Source: Rapana venosa (taxonomy: Eukaryota; Mollusca; Gastropoda; Neogastropoda; Muricidae). From it: a DNA stretch of 64,000 nt. Location of the stretch: NCBI GenBank assembly GCA_028751875.1, contig CM054151.1, forward strand, positions 39,908,587 through 39,972,586, given 5' to 3'. This document shows, piece after piece, positions 1 through 10,952 of the stretch (position 1 is its first letter; each line of letters begins with the position of its first letter). A program made the position numbers and the translations under genes. The notes under the pieces were generated by a model. It did no database searches. It was not told the DNA's origin and worked only from the letters and a program-made list of their open reading frames with translations.

Positions 1-60
1 GTCAGGAAGGCCCAGATTTGATGTCAATGGCCCTGCACTGGAATGTTTTGGGGGTTTTGG

Positions 61-397
61 TTGTTTATTCGAGGATAATAGACTAAGCACTCATGTGCTT
101 TTCCTTTTACATCCAGTCTTCGTGTGTAGGCAGTTTTTTCTCATCCATTCCCCATCATCGGCACACAATGACCTACTCTTATGAAAAGTGGAACAGGTTT
201 GAACATGTGCGCAGGATGTTCTGCATGCGTTCGCTCACGGGACTTCGGTTTATCGAAGAACTTTTGGGGGGTTTGGGGGGTAGTGAAGTCAGCACGGATG
301 TTAACTCCAGGGGAAGAATTCCACCTTGAACGGGATTGGAACCCGGGTCAGTCAGCAGACCTCGAGCGCAATGCGCAACGCTCTAACCAGCCAGGCT
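61..397 (-). mobile_element. SINE family C copy, near full length
   Basis: A tRNA-derived SINE on the minus strand. The tRNA-like head lies at about 397-320 and has a B-box-like GGTTCCAATCC. A G-rich linker and the V-like central domain follow (GATAAACCGAAG type, about 255-150). The 3' end at 61-75 reads as a variant of TTATTCCATTATCCTCGA. Compared with the copies at 10.2, 23.8 and 34.7 kb it carries point changes. The copy is non-autonomous and has no coding role. Confidence 0.85.
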
Positions 398-982
398 TTC
401 TTTCCCCTTCCAGGCCAGGAGAAGAAAGAGAGGTCTGTACACGTTCTACTTCACCAGCAACGTGGCCGATGCCTGTAGTGCCATGATCTAGGAAGTCGCC
501 CACCTCATGTCTCCATCCTGTAATCCTGACAAAAGTTGTGACGCCGAGCGTGGCTTCTTCCACCAACCATAGCCTGGAGGAGAAAGCTGACACTGAAAGC
601 TGATCATCTAGGCTAACCCTCCCCCCCTTCCTTCCCCCCAAAAAAATCTTTTTTGCAAATGGGTTGATCATGGGCATAACCCACCACCCTAGCTAAAAGC
701 CAAGGTGATTGTTCGGGTACTTTAAGACTGTTTTCCTCCTCCCCTCTCCCCTCCCCACCCCCTTCTCAAGACAGAACTTGTATTACAAGATCTGTAAAAC
801 CACACAAGGTTGATATTCTACATACACATACGCAGACATCGAAGCATTCCCTGATATGGTCTGCATTTTTAGTTTGGTCTGATAGATCATTAGAAACAAC
901 AACAACAACAAAAAACAAAGCAAAGACTGGCCATTAATCTATTATTATTTATTAATATTATTTTTATCTTATTTATTCTTTT
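398..982. other. No recognised feature
   Basis: Unique-looking sequence with C-rich runs near 620-760. A 109-codon minus-strand open frame overlaps the SINE head and has no recognisable domain. I see no promoter, splice pattern or repeat boundary that would support a gene. Confidence 0.5.
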
Positions 983-1192
983 ATATCGAGGATAATGGAA
1001 TAAGCACTCATGAGCTTTTTTTACATCCAGTCCCCGTGTGTATGCGGTTTTGTAAATTCTGTCATCTGTTCCCACCGGCACACAATGGCCTACTCTTACG
1101 AAAAGCAGAACAGGATTTAACGTGTGCGCAAGATGTTCTGCGAGCGTTCGCACACGGGGCCTCGGTTTATAGTCTCATCCGAAGGACTAGAC
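983..1192 (-). mobile_element. SINE family C copy, head missing
   Basis: It runs from the 3' end (TATCGAGGATAATGGAATAA on the plus strand) through the central domain to CTCATCCGAAGGAC. The tRNA-like head expected beyond 1,192 is absent. A TTTA/TTAT-rich tail lies at 945-983. Confidence 0.85.
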
Positions 1193-2141
1193 GACATTAA
1201 TACTCCACCCAACCCGTGGCATCAGATTTCAACATCACCAGGGGTTGGAGTGATGAAAGGAAGCGCGGTTGCATCACTGCTTAGTGAAGTCTCTGATACG
1301 GTCGCTGAAAGCTATAAATCCGCCAAACCACTGAAATGTCAGCTTGACGTGCGTGAACCCTACCCCACACTGGATTGTAGACTTCAGCAAACCTACACAG
1401 CAGCAGTTTTGAGGCCAGGCTTAAGCCGTAGGTCACTGCCGATAAACTCATTTTCCAAGACAAACATATTTTCGTTGCAGGAGAGGACAGACGCGAGAGG
1501 TCAGCTTTCCAGCACAGTGATACGATTTTGTTTCCTTGTACCGTTACTCGTCTACAAATCGAGAAGCCGGTCCCGCTGAAATTCTTTGCCATTCTGAATG
1601 TTATTAATTTTTTGAAGGTGGTCAGCCTCAAAGGACAACCTACATAAACGGTTATGTACTTCGTTTATGCTTAACCATCTGTTTTCTCTAGGTATTTCGC
1701 GTACCAGGTGATAGCCCTGATGTGGCATCTGTGGTAGGCGGGGCTATAAACATCAGGATTGAATTGGATTGAGTATTTCGCGTATGTTGCTAGTCACAAA
1801 CGTAGTATTTGGAGGGGGGAGGCATCACAGCGTTTGTATCACAGTTCGCGTTCTTACCTTCTGTCCATTCTACTTAAGCACTCGTCTGATACGTAGCAAT
1901 ATCAGCGCCAGACAGCAAAAGTAAACACACACAAAATAAATAGAGAATAATAAAATGCATATGGTGATTGCTTTAGGTTTCAGATCATTCCAGGAGTAGT
2001 AGAAGGGAACGACATAAGCCTTTTCAGAGACTTTGAAAAAGAAATTAGAAGCAGAATGAGGAAAAGAAAAATGGCACTAGATTCTATGAAAAAAAGGTTC
2101 AGGAGAGAGGGGGTCCTTGATATGCTGTGCTTGGTAAAGAA
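1193..2141. other. No recognised feature
   Basis: Mixed-composition single-copy-like DNA. An open frame of 151 codons at 1,124-1,579 begins inside the SINE and shows no domain. Its minus-strand overlap of 116 codons is no better. No LINE motif, tandem repeat or TSD was recognised. Confidence 0.45.
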
Positions 2142-2142
2142 G

Positions 2143-2190
<48 letters not shown>

Positions 2191-2207
2191 GCTCTCTCTC
2201 TCGCTCT

Positions 2208-2284
<77 letters not shown>

Positions 2285-2285
2285 A
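2142..2285. repeat. Compound (CA)n-(CT)n microsatellite
   Basis: About 23 CA units are followed by roughly 95 bp of CT with GCTC and CCTC interruptions. Open frames of alternating T-H or L-S here are only translations of the repeat. Confidence 0.97.
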
Positions 2286-2449
2286 TTCCAATATCTTATT
2301 GTTGAGTGTAACAACTATGTGCACCTTAATTACAATGTAAAAAAGTTCATTTTTTATTACTATATAGTTTTTTCTTTGTTTTACTGAATGAGTGTATAGG
2401 TATTTGGCTTATTTTATTATCATGGTGTATCTCTAAGAGCGGAGACTGG

Positions 2450-2496
2450 ATCTAAAAAAGCACATGGATGCTTATTCATTATCCTCGAAATAAAAG

Positions 2497-2497
<1 letters not shown>
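2450..2497 (+). mobile_element. SINE family C, 3' end only
   Basis: The segment reads AAAAAAGCACATGGATGCTT and then TTCATTATCCTCGAAATAAA. This is the 3' terminus of family C in plus orientation. It runs straight into a (CT)n array. Confidence 0.75.
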
Positions 2498-2498
<1 letters not shown>

Positions 2499-2560
<62 letters not shown>

Positions 2561-2645
2561 TCTTCTTCTTCTTCTTCTTCTTCTTCTTCTTCTTCTCTCT
2601 TTTTCTTCTTCTTCTTCTTCTTCTTCTTCTTCTTCTTCTTCTTTT
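2499..2645. repeat. (CT)n-(TTC)n microsatellite
   Basis: About 58 bp of CT is followed by two TTC blocks separated by CTCTTTTTC. It lies directly on the tail of a SINE C fragment, so it may have grown from that tail. Confidence 0.97.
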
Positions 2646-2804
2646 CAACTTAACATGAACTATCATAAACTTATTTGATAGTTATGTTTTGGTCCCTATG
2701 TTGAATTTGAAATTCATTTTCGTTATCTAATTAAGGACAGTATTATTTTCTTCCTCAAACGTAAGTTACGCCTTTTCGAATTGTATTAGGTTTGCTTTTT
2801 TATT

Positions 2805-2837
2805 CGTAGTAGTAGTAGTAGCAGTAGCAGCAGCAGT

Positions 2838-2890
<53 letters not shown>

Positions 2891-2913
2891 AAGTAGTAGT
2901 AGTAGTAGTAGTA
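2805..2913. repeat. (AGT/AGC)n trinucleotide array
   Basis: About 36 triplets, mostly AGT with AGC variants clustered at the left end. Minus-strand frames read as poly-Thr/Ala and are repeat translations. Confidence 0.95.
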
Positions 2914-2982
2914 TTTTTGTTTGTAACAAAATTTTCAGAGTTAGATTTGGATTTTATGGGGTGGTACATCTTAATGTTGTTG

Positions 2983-3101
<119 letters not shown>

Positions 3102-3180
3102 ATTCATAGTATTGTTTTAAAGTAAGAAAGCTAAGGTTTGTGCAAGTCTTTTGATATATAATTTATTCCTTTTTGACAGT

Positions 3181-3289
3181 GGGGGCGGGGGGGGGGGGGG
3201 GGGGGAAGTTGATAATGATGCAATCTCAAGATATACCGCTCTCTCTCAGTATGGAAATGCTTATCTGTAACCTTTAAAAAAATAAAGAT

Positions 3290-3337
<48 letters not shown>
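3181..3337. repeat. Poly-G tract and (CT)n array
   Basis: A run of about 24 nearly uninterrupted G at 3,182-3,206 is followed by a (CT)n array at 3,294-3,337. The stretch between 3,338 and 3,657 holds nothing I recognise. Confidence 0.9.
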
Positions 3338-3342
<5 letters not shown>

Positions 3343-3657
3343 GCTCTTGGTGTAAGCTCCAGAAATATGGGATTACCCAGTGTGTGCATGAATTAAGAAT
3401 GTTTCTTGGTTCCAATCTCGGTGGTGTTTGGTGAATTAATTAAGGATGGGGATTTTGACCATCTCACACGTTTCTTTGCCTAATTTTATTTTTTGTCTTT
3501 GTGCTTTTTGTTATACGTTATTTCGCTTTATTTCGCTTGGAGTTTTCTTTTCTTTTAAAAAACATTTTTTGTGTCTATTTGCTCTTTCTTTCTTTTCTCT
3601 TGTAGGAAGCTTTCATGTGTTACCCTGCGAGGGTGTTATATATATGTAAGCTAGGAA

Positions 3658-3816
3658 ACGGTGGATCGGTGGTCTAGAGGTTAAGCGCCTGCCTAGAAAG
3701 CCAAAAATCCCGGTCGGAAGTGTGCGGTGGTTCGAATCCCGTTTGGGCCCGAAACTTCCCTCCCCCCCCCCCCCCCCCCCCCATCCATTAGACCATGAGT
3801 GGTGGTCTAGGTGCTA

Positions 3817-3847
<31 letters not shown>

Positions 3848-4095
3848 CGTGCGTTACACATAATTATTTAGCGCACGTAAAAGAACCCACGGCAACAAGA
3901 GAGTTGTCCCTGGGCAAAATTACGTAGAAAAAAGTCACTCTGATAGGGAAACAAATACACTTGCGGACCAAAACTAAAAGAAGAAAAAAATGAGTGGCGC
4001 TGCTCTTGTGGCGACGCGTTCTCCCCGGGGAGAGCATCCCGAATTTCACGCAGAAATCTGCCGTGACTTAAAGTGGTATACAATACAATACAAGA
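3658..4095 (+). mobile_element. SINE family A, full length
   Basis: The tRNA-like head at 3,658-3,750 has an A-box-like GGTGGTCTAGAGGTTAAGCG and a B-box GGTTCGAATCC. A poly-C linker of about 20 at 3,762-3,782 follows. The central domain includes GATGAGACAATAAACCGAGG and AAAGAACCCACGGCAACAAG. The 3' module has the inverted GGGGAGAGC/CCCGAATTTC region and ends GACTTAAAGTGGTATACAAT plus an ACAAT tail. The central domain resembles V-SINE sequences. It is probably transcribed by RNA polymerase III when active. It directly abuts a 5'-truncated LINE. Confidence 0.9.
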
Positions 4096-5340
4096 CTCAA
4101 TCAACACCTGCCAAACTGGAATGTGGAATCCCACAGGGATCAGTTCTCGGCCCTGTTCTTATCCCTCTCTACAATGCTCCTCTTTCACACATAATAAATC
4201 GTCATCAGATCAACCATCATTTTTATGCAGATGACTCTCATATTCTTAGCAGTAATACTCCTGAAAATCTGACTTCTCTTTTGATTAAGAGGTCTACTGC
4301 CTTCAAGATATCCAAAATTGGATGATACAGAACAAGTTACAGCTATATGCAGATAAAACCGAAGCCATGCTTGTAGGGACCAAACACAAACTCTCTCCCA
4401 TCACAACAGCTTCAACAGAATTCGGCAATACGTCTGTCCCTCTATCGACTACTGTGAAATATCTAGGGGTCGTTATCGACAACACACTCTCCATGCAAAA
4501 ATTCATCACCCAAACCTGCCAGTCGTGCTACTATCAATTGCGCCAAATTAGTGCAGTTTGAAAGTACTTGTCTACTGATGCAACATCCAAACTAGTCACG
4601 TCTCTCATTCTCTCACCTCTGGACCATTGCAGTTCTCTTCTGGCTCGTCTGCCAGCATCATCTATCCACTCCTTTCAATGTATACAAAACTCTTCAGCTC
4701 GCCTAGTCCTCAGAAAGACAAAATCTGAGCACATTACTCCTCTCTTGCAATCTCTCCACTGGCTGCCTGTGCCACAGTGAGTAAACTATAAGATCAATAC
4801 CCTCTGTTACAAATGCCTCCATAAAAAAGCACCTTCCTACCTCTGTGAATGTCTTCACCTGTACACTCCTTCTCGTTCCCATCGCTCTGCTGCAGATACC
4901 CTGTGCTTAAGAATACCTAGATTCAACCAGTCCACCATTGGCCGTCGCTCTTTCTCTGTTTCTGGTCCATCGATCTGGAATGACCTCCCTCTCTCCCTTA
5001 GCCCAAAGACTTCTTATGAAGCTTTTAAATTCGGCCTCAAGACACAATCATTTCAAACCTAAGATTCTCCCCTCTTGTTCCATCTCATTTTTGTCCCTGC
5101 CCTCAACTGCCCAAAACCCCATCACCCTGCTGGAGTGTACAACCTTTATGTGTGTGCGTGGGTGTGCATGTGTGTGCGTGCGCTCGAGCGTGTGTGTACA
5201 CATTTGAATTTGTAAAAAAAACACCTAGTAATTGTAACTGGCTGCACGTGAATGAGTAGGATGAATGAAAGCGCTTCGATTTGGGGTTTTTTTTGGTTGC
5301 AAGGTAGAGCGCTATATAAATTCTATGTATTATTAATACA
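4096..5340 (+). mobile_element. L2/CR1-like LINE, 5' truncated
   Basis: The 3' third of a non-LTR retrotransposon. The frame starting near 4,105 gives RT motif B (GIPQGSVLGPV) and motif C (HFYADD). The thumb and connection region follow (KYLGVVIDNTLSM, near 4,456). The C-terminal block SGPSIWNDLPLSLS lies near 4,965, then the 3' UTR. Stops at 4,322, 4,559 and 4,778 and a frameshift before IQNKLQLYADKTEAM make it dead. The 3' end, 5,262-5,340, carries the family tail GCGCTATATAAATTCTATG with ATT repeats. Related copies are at 11.1-12.8, 36.6-37.0 and 44.4-44.7 kb. Clade assignment (L2, CR1 or Crack) is from motif style only. Confidence 0.88.
4105..5062 (+). pseudogene. Reverse transcriptase C-terminal remnant (L2/CR1-like)
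   Basis: Broken reading frame inside the preceding LINE, with pieces 3,990-4,325, 4,322-4,561, 4,568-4,780 and 4,938-5,062. It keeps the catalytic YADD at about 4,225 but lacks all motifs N-terminal to motif B. The true start is missing because of 5' truncation. The methionine at 3,990 belongs to the upstream SINE and is not a genuine start. Confidence 0.85.
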
Positions 5341-5738
5341 TATCCACCCATTTTTGGTTTCTGTACCTCCTGTCAAGGCTGATGGCAGAAGGACATAGAC
5401 AGAGACAACATCTTTTTCTTCCTGAAATGAACAGTATCACGTTACGAATAAGATCCATCCTGTCACCCTAGGCATCGGTGCAGGACCCTAACTTTGTGTT
5501 TTTCTTTCCCCGTGTGTGTTACCATAACCCAACTTCTGGTTACAGTTTCCCAGCCAGAGGGGCTATCTCCTGCACCGGCCACGAGTTCATAAAAGTACAG
5601 GGGGGTGGGGGTCTTCTTTTATTTCTGCATCTACTCCTTCTTCTTCTTCTTCTTCTGAGTTCCCTTTCCATGCTGGGTAAAATGTGGAGTGCCTGTGGTC
5701 TTCTCTCTGTTTATTTACTTTTTTATTTATTTATTTAT
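5341..5738. other. No recognised feature
   Basis: Mixed sequence with a short TTC run at 5,636-5,656. No retroelement motif or gene was recognised. Confidence 0.45.
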
Positions 5739-5833
5739 ACCACTCGAGCGCTTTGATTTGTTGCTTTACTAGATTCAGCGCTATATAAATTCCATACATC
5801 ATCATCATTATTATTATTATTATTATTATTACT
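5739..5833 (+). mobile_element. SINE B / L2-like LINE 3' tail
   Basis: Reads GCGCTTTGATTTGTTGCTTT and then AGCGCTATATAAATTCCATA, followed by CAT and ATT repeats. This short 3' end is shared by family B SINEs and the L2-like LINE, so its source cannot be decided. The GATTTGTTGCTTTAC wording favours SINE B. Confidence 0.8.
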
Positions 5834-6100
5834 TTAAGTCACGACAGATTTCTTTGCGTGAAATTCGGGCTGCTCTCCCCAGGGAGAGCGCGTCGCCGAA
5901 AGAGCAGCGCCACCCTTTTTTTTCCTCTTTCCTGTCTTCAACTGTATTTGTTTCTCTATCAGAGTGGCTTTTTTCTACAGAATTTTGCCAGGGACAACTC
6001 TCTCGTTGCCATGGGTTCTTTTACCTGTGCTAAATAATTGTGTAACACACAGGACCGCGGTTTATCGTCTCATCCGAAAGACTGGCACCCAGACTTTGTA
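5831..6100 (-). mobile_element. SINE family A, head missing
   Basis: From the 3' end (ACTTTAAGTCACGACAGATT on plus) to TCATCCGAAAGACTGGCACC. The tRNA-like head is absent. It starts exactly where the preceding ATT tail ends, so one of the two inserted at the other's edge. Confidence 0.85.
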
Positions 6101-6404
6101 ACCCTGCTAGAGGTATGGCCCATGGTTTCAGGACAGCTCATGGAAAGGTTCTTTTTTTTAATGAAGATTTGCTTGAAAGAAAAGGCAGGAGAATGGGCTA
6201 GGTATGTAAAACACCAAACAACAAAAGAGGGAGAAGGGATGGAAACGTAAGGGAAGAGGCAGAAACAAAGGGAGGGACAAAAAGGGGGAATTTTGAGCAC
6301 ATATTTTCAAAAAAAAGGGTATGCTATTTATATGGAAAGATGACCCCTCATCACCATTGGAGGGAAAGTGAAGTGAGACTGATTTTTTTTTAAGTTAGTC
6401 CATA

Positions 6405-6565
6405 TCTTGTGTTTTGAACGAGCTTCACTGGCACCCTGTTAGATTAAGCTGCCAAAACAAAATTACAGTCCTTGCATTCAGTCATCCAAATCGATTGCTT
6501 GAGTCATACCTAATGGGTTCCTTGTGTTCACAAAAATCCTCTAGCACTGCTCCTCGTTCCTTGAG
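6405..6565 (+). pseudogene. Possible CR1/L2-like LINE remnant
   Basis: The translated stretch reads ELHWHPVRLSCQNKITVLAF. It resembles the LHWLPVRQR-IxYKxAxLxF block seen C-terminal to the RT in L2/CR1-like LINEs, for example LHWLPVPQ in the copy at 4.7 kb. It is too short and decayed for a firm call. Confidence 0.4.
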
Positions 6566-6583
6566 TAAGATCGTCATCAGCAG

Positions 6584-6755
6584 CAGCAGCATCGTCATAG
6601 TTATCATTGTTATCGTCAATGACGTCATCATCATCATCATCGTACAAATTTTCACACATTCTACATTATTTGAGTAGCATAATCATCGTTGTCGTAATCA
6701 TCGAGGTCGTTGTCATCATCATCATCATCATGGTCGTCGTCATCATCATTTCTTT
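6584..6755. repeat. Degenerate ATC/GTC-rich simple repeat
   Basis: Long stretch of CATCATCAT, GTCGTC and GTTATC variants. Open frames over it (runs of S, I, V) are repeat translations. Confidence 0.85.
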
Positions 6756-6984
6756 TATTGTCTTTACTACCAGGGAGACTGCCCCCCCCCCTCCCCCCGA
6801 TCTCATCTCCACCCCTCACCCCCCTCCTTTACTTAATGAAGTCTGTAGTTCAATGGAGAAAAGAAGATTAAATCAGGTTTTAATGTAATCATTCTAAAAT
6901 CGATATCCACAGACTAACAGACAGACAGACAGACAGATAGATAGGTAAGCAAACAGACATACAGATGGCCAGTTTTCTGCTTCA

Positions 6985-7135
6985 TGTTTTTCTCTCTTTC
7001 GTTCTTTCTCTCTTTCTTTCCTTTTCTTTCTCTCTTTCTTTCTTTCTTTCTTTTCGTCCTTCCTTCTTGCTTTCTTTCTTACTTTTTCCCTACTTCCTTT
7101 CTTTCTTCTTTCCTTGCCTACTTCATTTCCCCTTT
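6985..7135. repeat. CTTT/TTCC-rich pyrimidine tract
   Basis: About 150 bp of C and T, mostly TTTC units. Preceded at 6,915-6,945 by a short CAGA/GATA run. Confidence 0.9.
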
Positions 7136-7299
7136 TTCCCTGGGTGGTTTTTTTTGGAGGGGGTGGGGGGGATGTGTGGAGCACAAAGACCTTTTTCCAT
7201 TACATTTCTTTGAGGGTCGGATTTGTTTCACTTACCTGAAAAGCACATTGCACTGGATAGTACTGGATTGTACTACTGGATTGTACTCTACGGGATGCC

Positions 7300-8581
7300 G
7301 TCCCATCTCAAGTCGACTCATGTCAATACGACTCAAAGCATCACCATTCAACATTACAATCATACAGGCATATGCTCCAACAACAGACCATGATGATGAA
7401 AAAGTTGAAGAATTCTACAGCCAACTTCAGAAAGTTATTGAGGATACACCAAAGAAAGACATCTTGATAGTTCAAGGAGACTGGAATGCGAAGGTAGGGG
7501 AAGATGCGTATGAAGACTGGAAAGGCACTTCCGGGCGATATTGTAACAACAGCACCAACGACAGAGGTTTAAGACTATTAGAATTTGCCAGGTGCAATGA
7601 TCTTGAACTCACAAACACCTTTGGAGCACACAAAGCGTCTAGGAGATGGACATGGCACAGCCTAGGGGGAGAATACCACAACCAGATAGATTTTATCTTG
7701 GTACAACGCTGTTTCCAGACAAGCGTAAACATTGCCAAAACCAGAAGCTTTCCAGGTGCAGACATCGGCAGCGACCATGAGCTAGTAATGATGACATTCG
7801 CAGTACGCTTAAAGAAGAACAGAAAACAGGGAAGCTTCCAAATGAAGTTCAATCTATATAAGCTGAAGGACCCAAACATATTAGAATCATTCCAAGCAAA
7901 CATTGGCGGGAAATTTGCACCCCTCTTAGCACTAGAAGAAGACATCGAAATGGAAAGTATGATCGATATATGCAATGACTCCTTCAATGAAGCAGGAAAA
8001 GAGCTCCTCGGAAAAATGAGGATAATAAAGAAACCATGGGTTTCCGAGGAAGTCCTAGAGCTTTGTGATAAACGCAGAGAACTGAAAAGTCAGAAGCAGA
8101 GTGCAGAAGGGGCAAGAAAGTATAAAGAAGCAACCAAAAAGGTGAAGAAAGGAATGACAGATGCTATGGAAAAATGGACAGAGGAGAAATGTGAGAAGAT
8201 AGAAACCAGCATGGAAAGAAATGACAGTAAGAAGGCCTATCAACTGGTAAAAGACCTAACTGCAACAAAATCATCAAGAACCTCCACCATACAAGATAAA
8301 GCGGGAAAGTGCTTGACAGAGGAGGAAGACATAATGACCAGATGGAGGGAATATTGTGAGGAGTTATACTCGCATAGAGCAACTGGAGATTCTGAAGTGC
8401 TGAATGTACCACCGTCATCTGAAACAGCCTCATGTAGTTTACTGAGAAAGGAAGTTGTAAAAGCAGTCTCATCTCTAAAACCGGGTAAATCTGCAGGTGT
8501 TGATAATGTCTCAGCTGAAATGGTGCAAGCAGGAGGTGATCCATGTATAGACGTACTCCATCGAATCTGCGCCAAGATCTG
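7300..8581 (+). pseudogene. Endonuclease and linker of RTE-like copy 1
   Basis: APE-type endonuclease that would nick the target DNA. Visible motifs are QAYAPTT, the catalytic-region GDWNAKVGED at about 7,477, RRWTWHS, NQIDFILV and GSDHELVMMTF at about 7,765. A linker follows (KKPWVSEEVLELCDKRREL) with the start of the RT (KPGKSAGVDNVSAEM). The frame is open from far upstream only because it reads through a CTTT repeat. The methionine at 6,984 is not real. It ends at TGA 8,581, where the related copy has a tryptophan codon. Confidence 0.9.
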
Positions 8582-8589
8582 ACAGACTG

Positions 8590-9353
8590 GAGTATGGCCA
8601 AAAGCGTGGACACAATCCCTTATAATAACACTTCCTACAAAGGCAACCTCCAACAATGCCAGAACTACCGCACCATAAGTCTCATCAGTCACCCAAGCAA
8701 AGTGATGTTGAAGATCTTGCTGAACAGGCTCAAACCACAGGCTGAAAGAATCATCGCAGAAGAACAAGCTGGTTTCAGACCTGGACGCAGTACAACAGAG
8801 CAGATCTTCAACATAAGACTCATAATGGAAAAATATCTCCAGCATCAACAGGACCTCTACCATATCTTTATCGATTTTAAGAAAGCATTCAACAGAGTTT
8901 GGCACGCTGCACTGTGGGCAACTATGAACCTCTACAACATCAATGCCAACCTAATCAAAGTCGTACAGAGCCTCAATGACAATGCAACAAGTGCAGTGTT
9001 TCTCAACAACAACATAGGTGATTGGTTTCGGACGACGGTCGGTGTGCGCCAGGGCTGCCTGCTCTCCCCTACTCTCTTCAATCTATTTCTTGAGAGAATC
9101 ATGGAAGAAGCACTAGAAGAACACGAAGGAACAGTGAGTATTGGAGGGCGAACAATCATAAACTTGCGCCTCGCTGATGATATTGACGGATTAGCTGGCT
9201 ACGAGCAAGAACTAACAGACTTAGTGAACCGCATAGAAGAAAAATCAACAAAAATTGGTATGGAAATTAGTGGGGGGGGGGGGGGGGGGGAACAAAAAGT
9301 GATGACAAACAGCAACTTCACATCAGAAATCAAAATCAAAGACCAGAAACTTT
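8590..9353 (+). pseudogene. Reverse transcriptase domain of RTE-like copy 1
   Basis: RT palm and fingers: NYRTISLISHPSKVMLKIL, EEQAGFRPGRSTTEQIFNI, motif A FIDFKKAFNRVWHA (about 8,866), motif B GVRQGCLLSPTLFNLF (about 9,040) and motif C LADDIDGLAG (about 9,169). The Asp pair is retained. The frame differs from the endonuclease frame by an indel near 8,640. A poly-G run then corrupts the segment equivalent to EISTEKTK, and a stop follows DQKL. Confidence 0.9.
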
Positions 9354-9367
9354 AAAATGTTCACAGA

Positions 9368-9973
9368 TTCAAATATTTGGGATCTATCGTGACAGACGAG
9401 GGAGCAAAACCAGAAATACTGTCAAGACTTGCCCAGACCACAGCCGCAATGACCAAGCTCAAACACATCTGGAGCAACAGAAAAATCACCATCAGTTCCA
9501 AAATCAGACTGATGCGCTCTCTGGTTATGTCAATATTCTTATATGTATATAAATCATGGACCCTCACAGCGTACTTAGAGAGAAGAATAAGAGCTGTAGA
9601 AATGAGGTGCTTCCAAAGACTCTTAGGCATCTCGTACAATGACCACATCACGAATGAAGAAGTCATGAGACCCATCCGCAATGAAATCGGGCCGTGTACT
9701 GACCTTCGAACACTCGTCAGACAGCGAAAACTGAAGAGGTTTGGTCATGTCACACGCTCCTCTGGTCTTGCTAAAACAATCCTACAAGGCACAGTGAGGG
9801 GAGGACAAAGAAGAGGAAAACAAAGGAAGAGATGGGAGGACAACATTCGGGAGTGGACAGACATGGAGCTGAAAGACACCCTGAGGGCGGCTAAGAGACG
9901 AGAGGACTGCAGAAAGGTGGTTGACAAAGCTTTGAAGGCGCCCCAAAGGATTCGGAATCTGAGGGATCGGTGA
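9368..9973 (+). pseudogene. C-terminal domain of RTE-like copy 1
   Basis: Post-RT region: RFKYLGSIVTDEGAKPEI, MRSLVMSIFLYVYKSWTLTA, VEMRCFQRLLGISYNDHITN, KLKRFGHVTRSSGLAKTI and a basic GGQRRGKQRKRWEDNIREWT. It ends at TGA 9,971-9,973. This block is split by a nested LINE in the copy at 17-22 kb. Confidence 0.9.
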
Positions 9974-10208
9974 CGGTGACGACTAGATACAATCCCCCCC
10001 AACCCCCCTTCCCCACCACCTTTGCCTTTTAATGTCCAGGTGATTGTGTAGGGCACCCTGTGCTAGGGAGACCTCCTCTGAGAGACCTTTTTGTTATCTG
10101 TAGGGAGGGGGAGGGATTATCAAGCAGCCAGCCTGCCCTATCCACAGACGTTGACCCTCGTAAATCATCATTATTTTTATGTTGTTTTTTTTATTATATA
10201 TTATTATG

Positions 10209-10590
10209 TTTCGAGGATAATGGAATAAGCAGTTATGTGTGTGTGTGTTTTAAACATCCAATCCCCGTGTGTGTGCAGTTTTGTAAATGTTGTCATCCGT
10301 TCCCCACCGGCACACAATGGCCTACTCTTCCGAAAAGTGGAACAGGTTTTAACGTGTATGCAAGATGTTCTGCGTGCATTCTCACACAGGGAACTCGGTT
10401 TTTAATCTCATCCAAGGACTTTTGTTGGGTTGTTTTGTTGTTGTTGTTTTTTTGGGGGGGTGGAGTCAAGATTCAAGTTTCGGTACCGATGTTAAGTCCA
10501 GGGGAAAATATCCCCTGGAAAGGGATTCGAACCCGGGTCAGCAGATCACGAGTGCGATGCACAACGCTCTAACCAACCAGGCTAACCTAT
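10209..10590 (-). mobile_element. SINE family C, full length
   Basis: The tRNA-like head is at 10,587-10,520 (minus: GCCTGGTTGGTTAGAGCG, then GGGTTCGAATCCC). A G/T-rich linker lies at 10,420-10,465, followed by the central domain. The 3' end at 10,209 reads TTATTCCATTATCCTCGAAA on the minus strand. Terminal T/A-rich repeats follow on the plus-strand left side. Confidence 0.92.
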
Positions 10591-10952
10591 CCCCCATCTT
10601 ATCCCATCATTAGTAGTCAGTCTTTTTATATAAGGCTAAGCTGACGTCCAAGGCCTTATCAAAATCAAAAGCTGTCTCAAAGCCACAGTAGAAATACCAC
10701 CACCAAAGCACCCCCTCCCCCTTTAGCAAACATTGCTCAGGGTAGCGGTCACTTGTTTGAAAGGGGGTGGGGGGAGCTTATTGCTGAGTGTCCATCGCAG
10801 GACCTTGAGTTGAAGGTCATATCAAGGGTTGGAGGTGGGGGGGGGGGGATATTTCACCTTGTTATGTCAAAACATAGTGCAAAGTCAATCGCATGCTCTG
10901 AACCAGATTTCGCTATTGTTGTTCACATTCTTCTTATATTATTATATTGAAC

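Larger units (their letters stand above)
7292..9990 (+). mobile_element. RTE-like LINE copy 1, 5' truncated
   Basis: A single-ORF non-LTR element with an APE-type endonuclease followed by an RT. It starts inside the endonuclease (SSRLMSIRLKASPFNI). The upstream part GTWNVRTL seen in the 17-22 kb copy is missing. It runs to a stop at 9,971 and a short GACGGTGACGA end. It is closest to the 17.1-22.5 kb copy. Inactivating changes are a TGG-to-TGA nonsense at 8,581, a frameshift near 8,640, a G-run replacing coding sequence at about 9,272-9,290 and a stop at 9,353. No TSD was found. Confidence 0.93.

Noticed and set aside
1124..1631. 151-codon plus-strand and 116-codon minus-strand frames as genes
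   Set aside because: The plus-strand frame starts inside a SINE. Neither has a recognisable domain, and the two overlap extensively.
3670..3750. Possible functional tRNA gene
   Set aside because: It has A- and B-box-like motifs but a poor cloverleaf, and it is followed by a SINE body repeated many times in the window.
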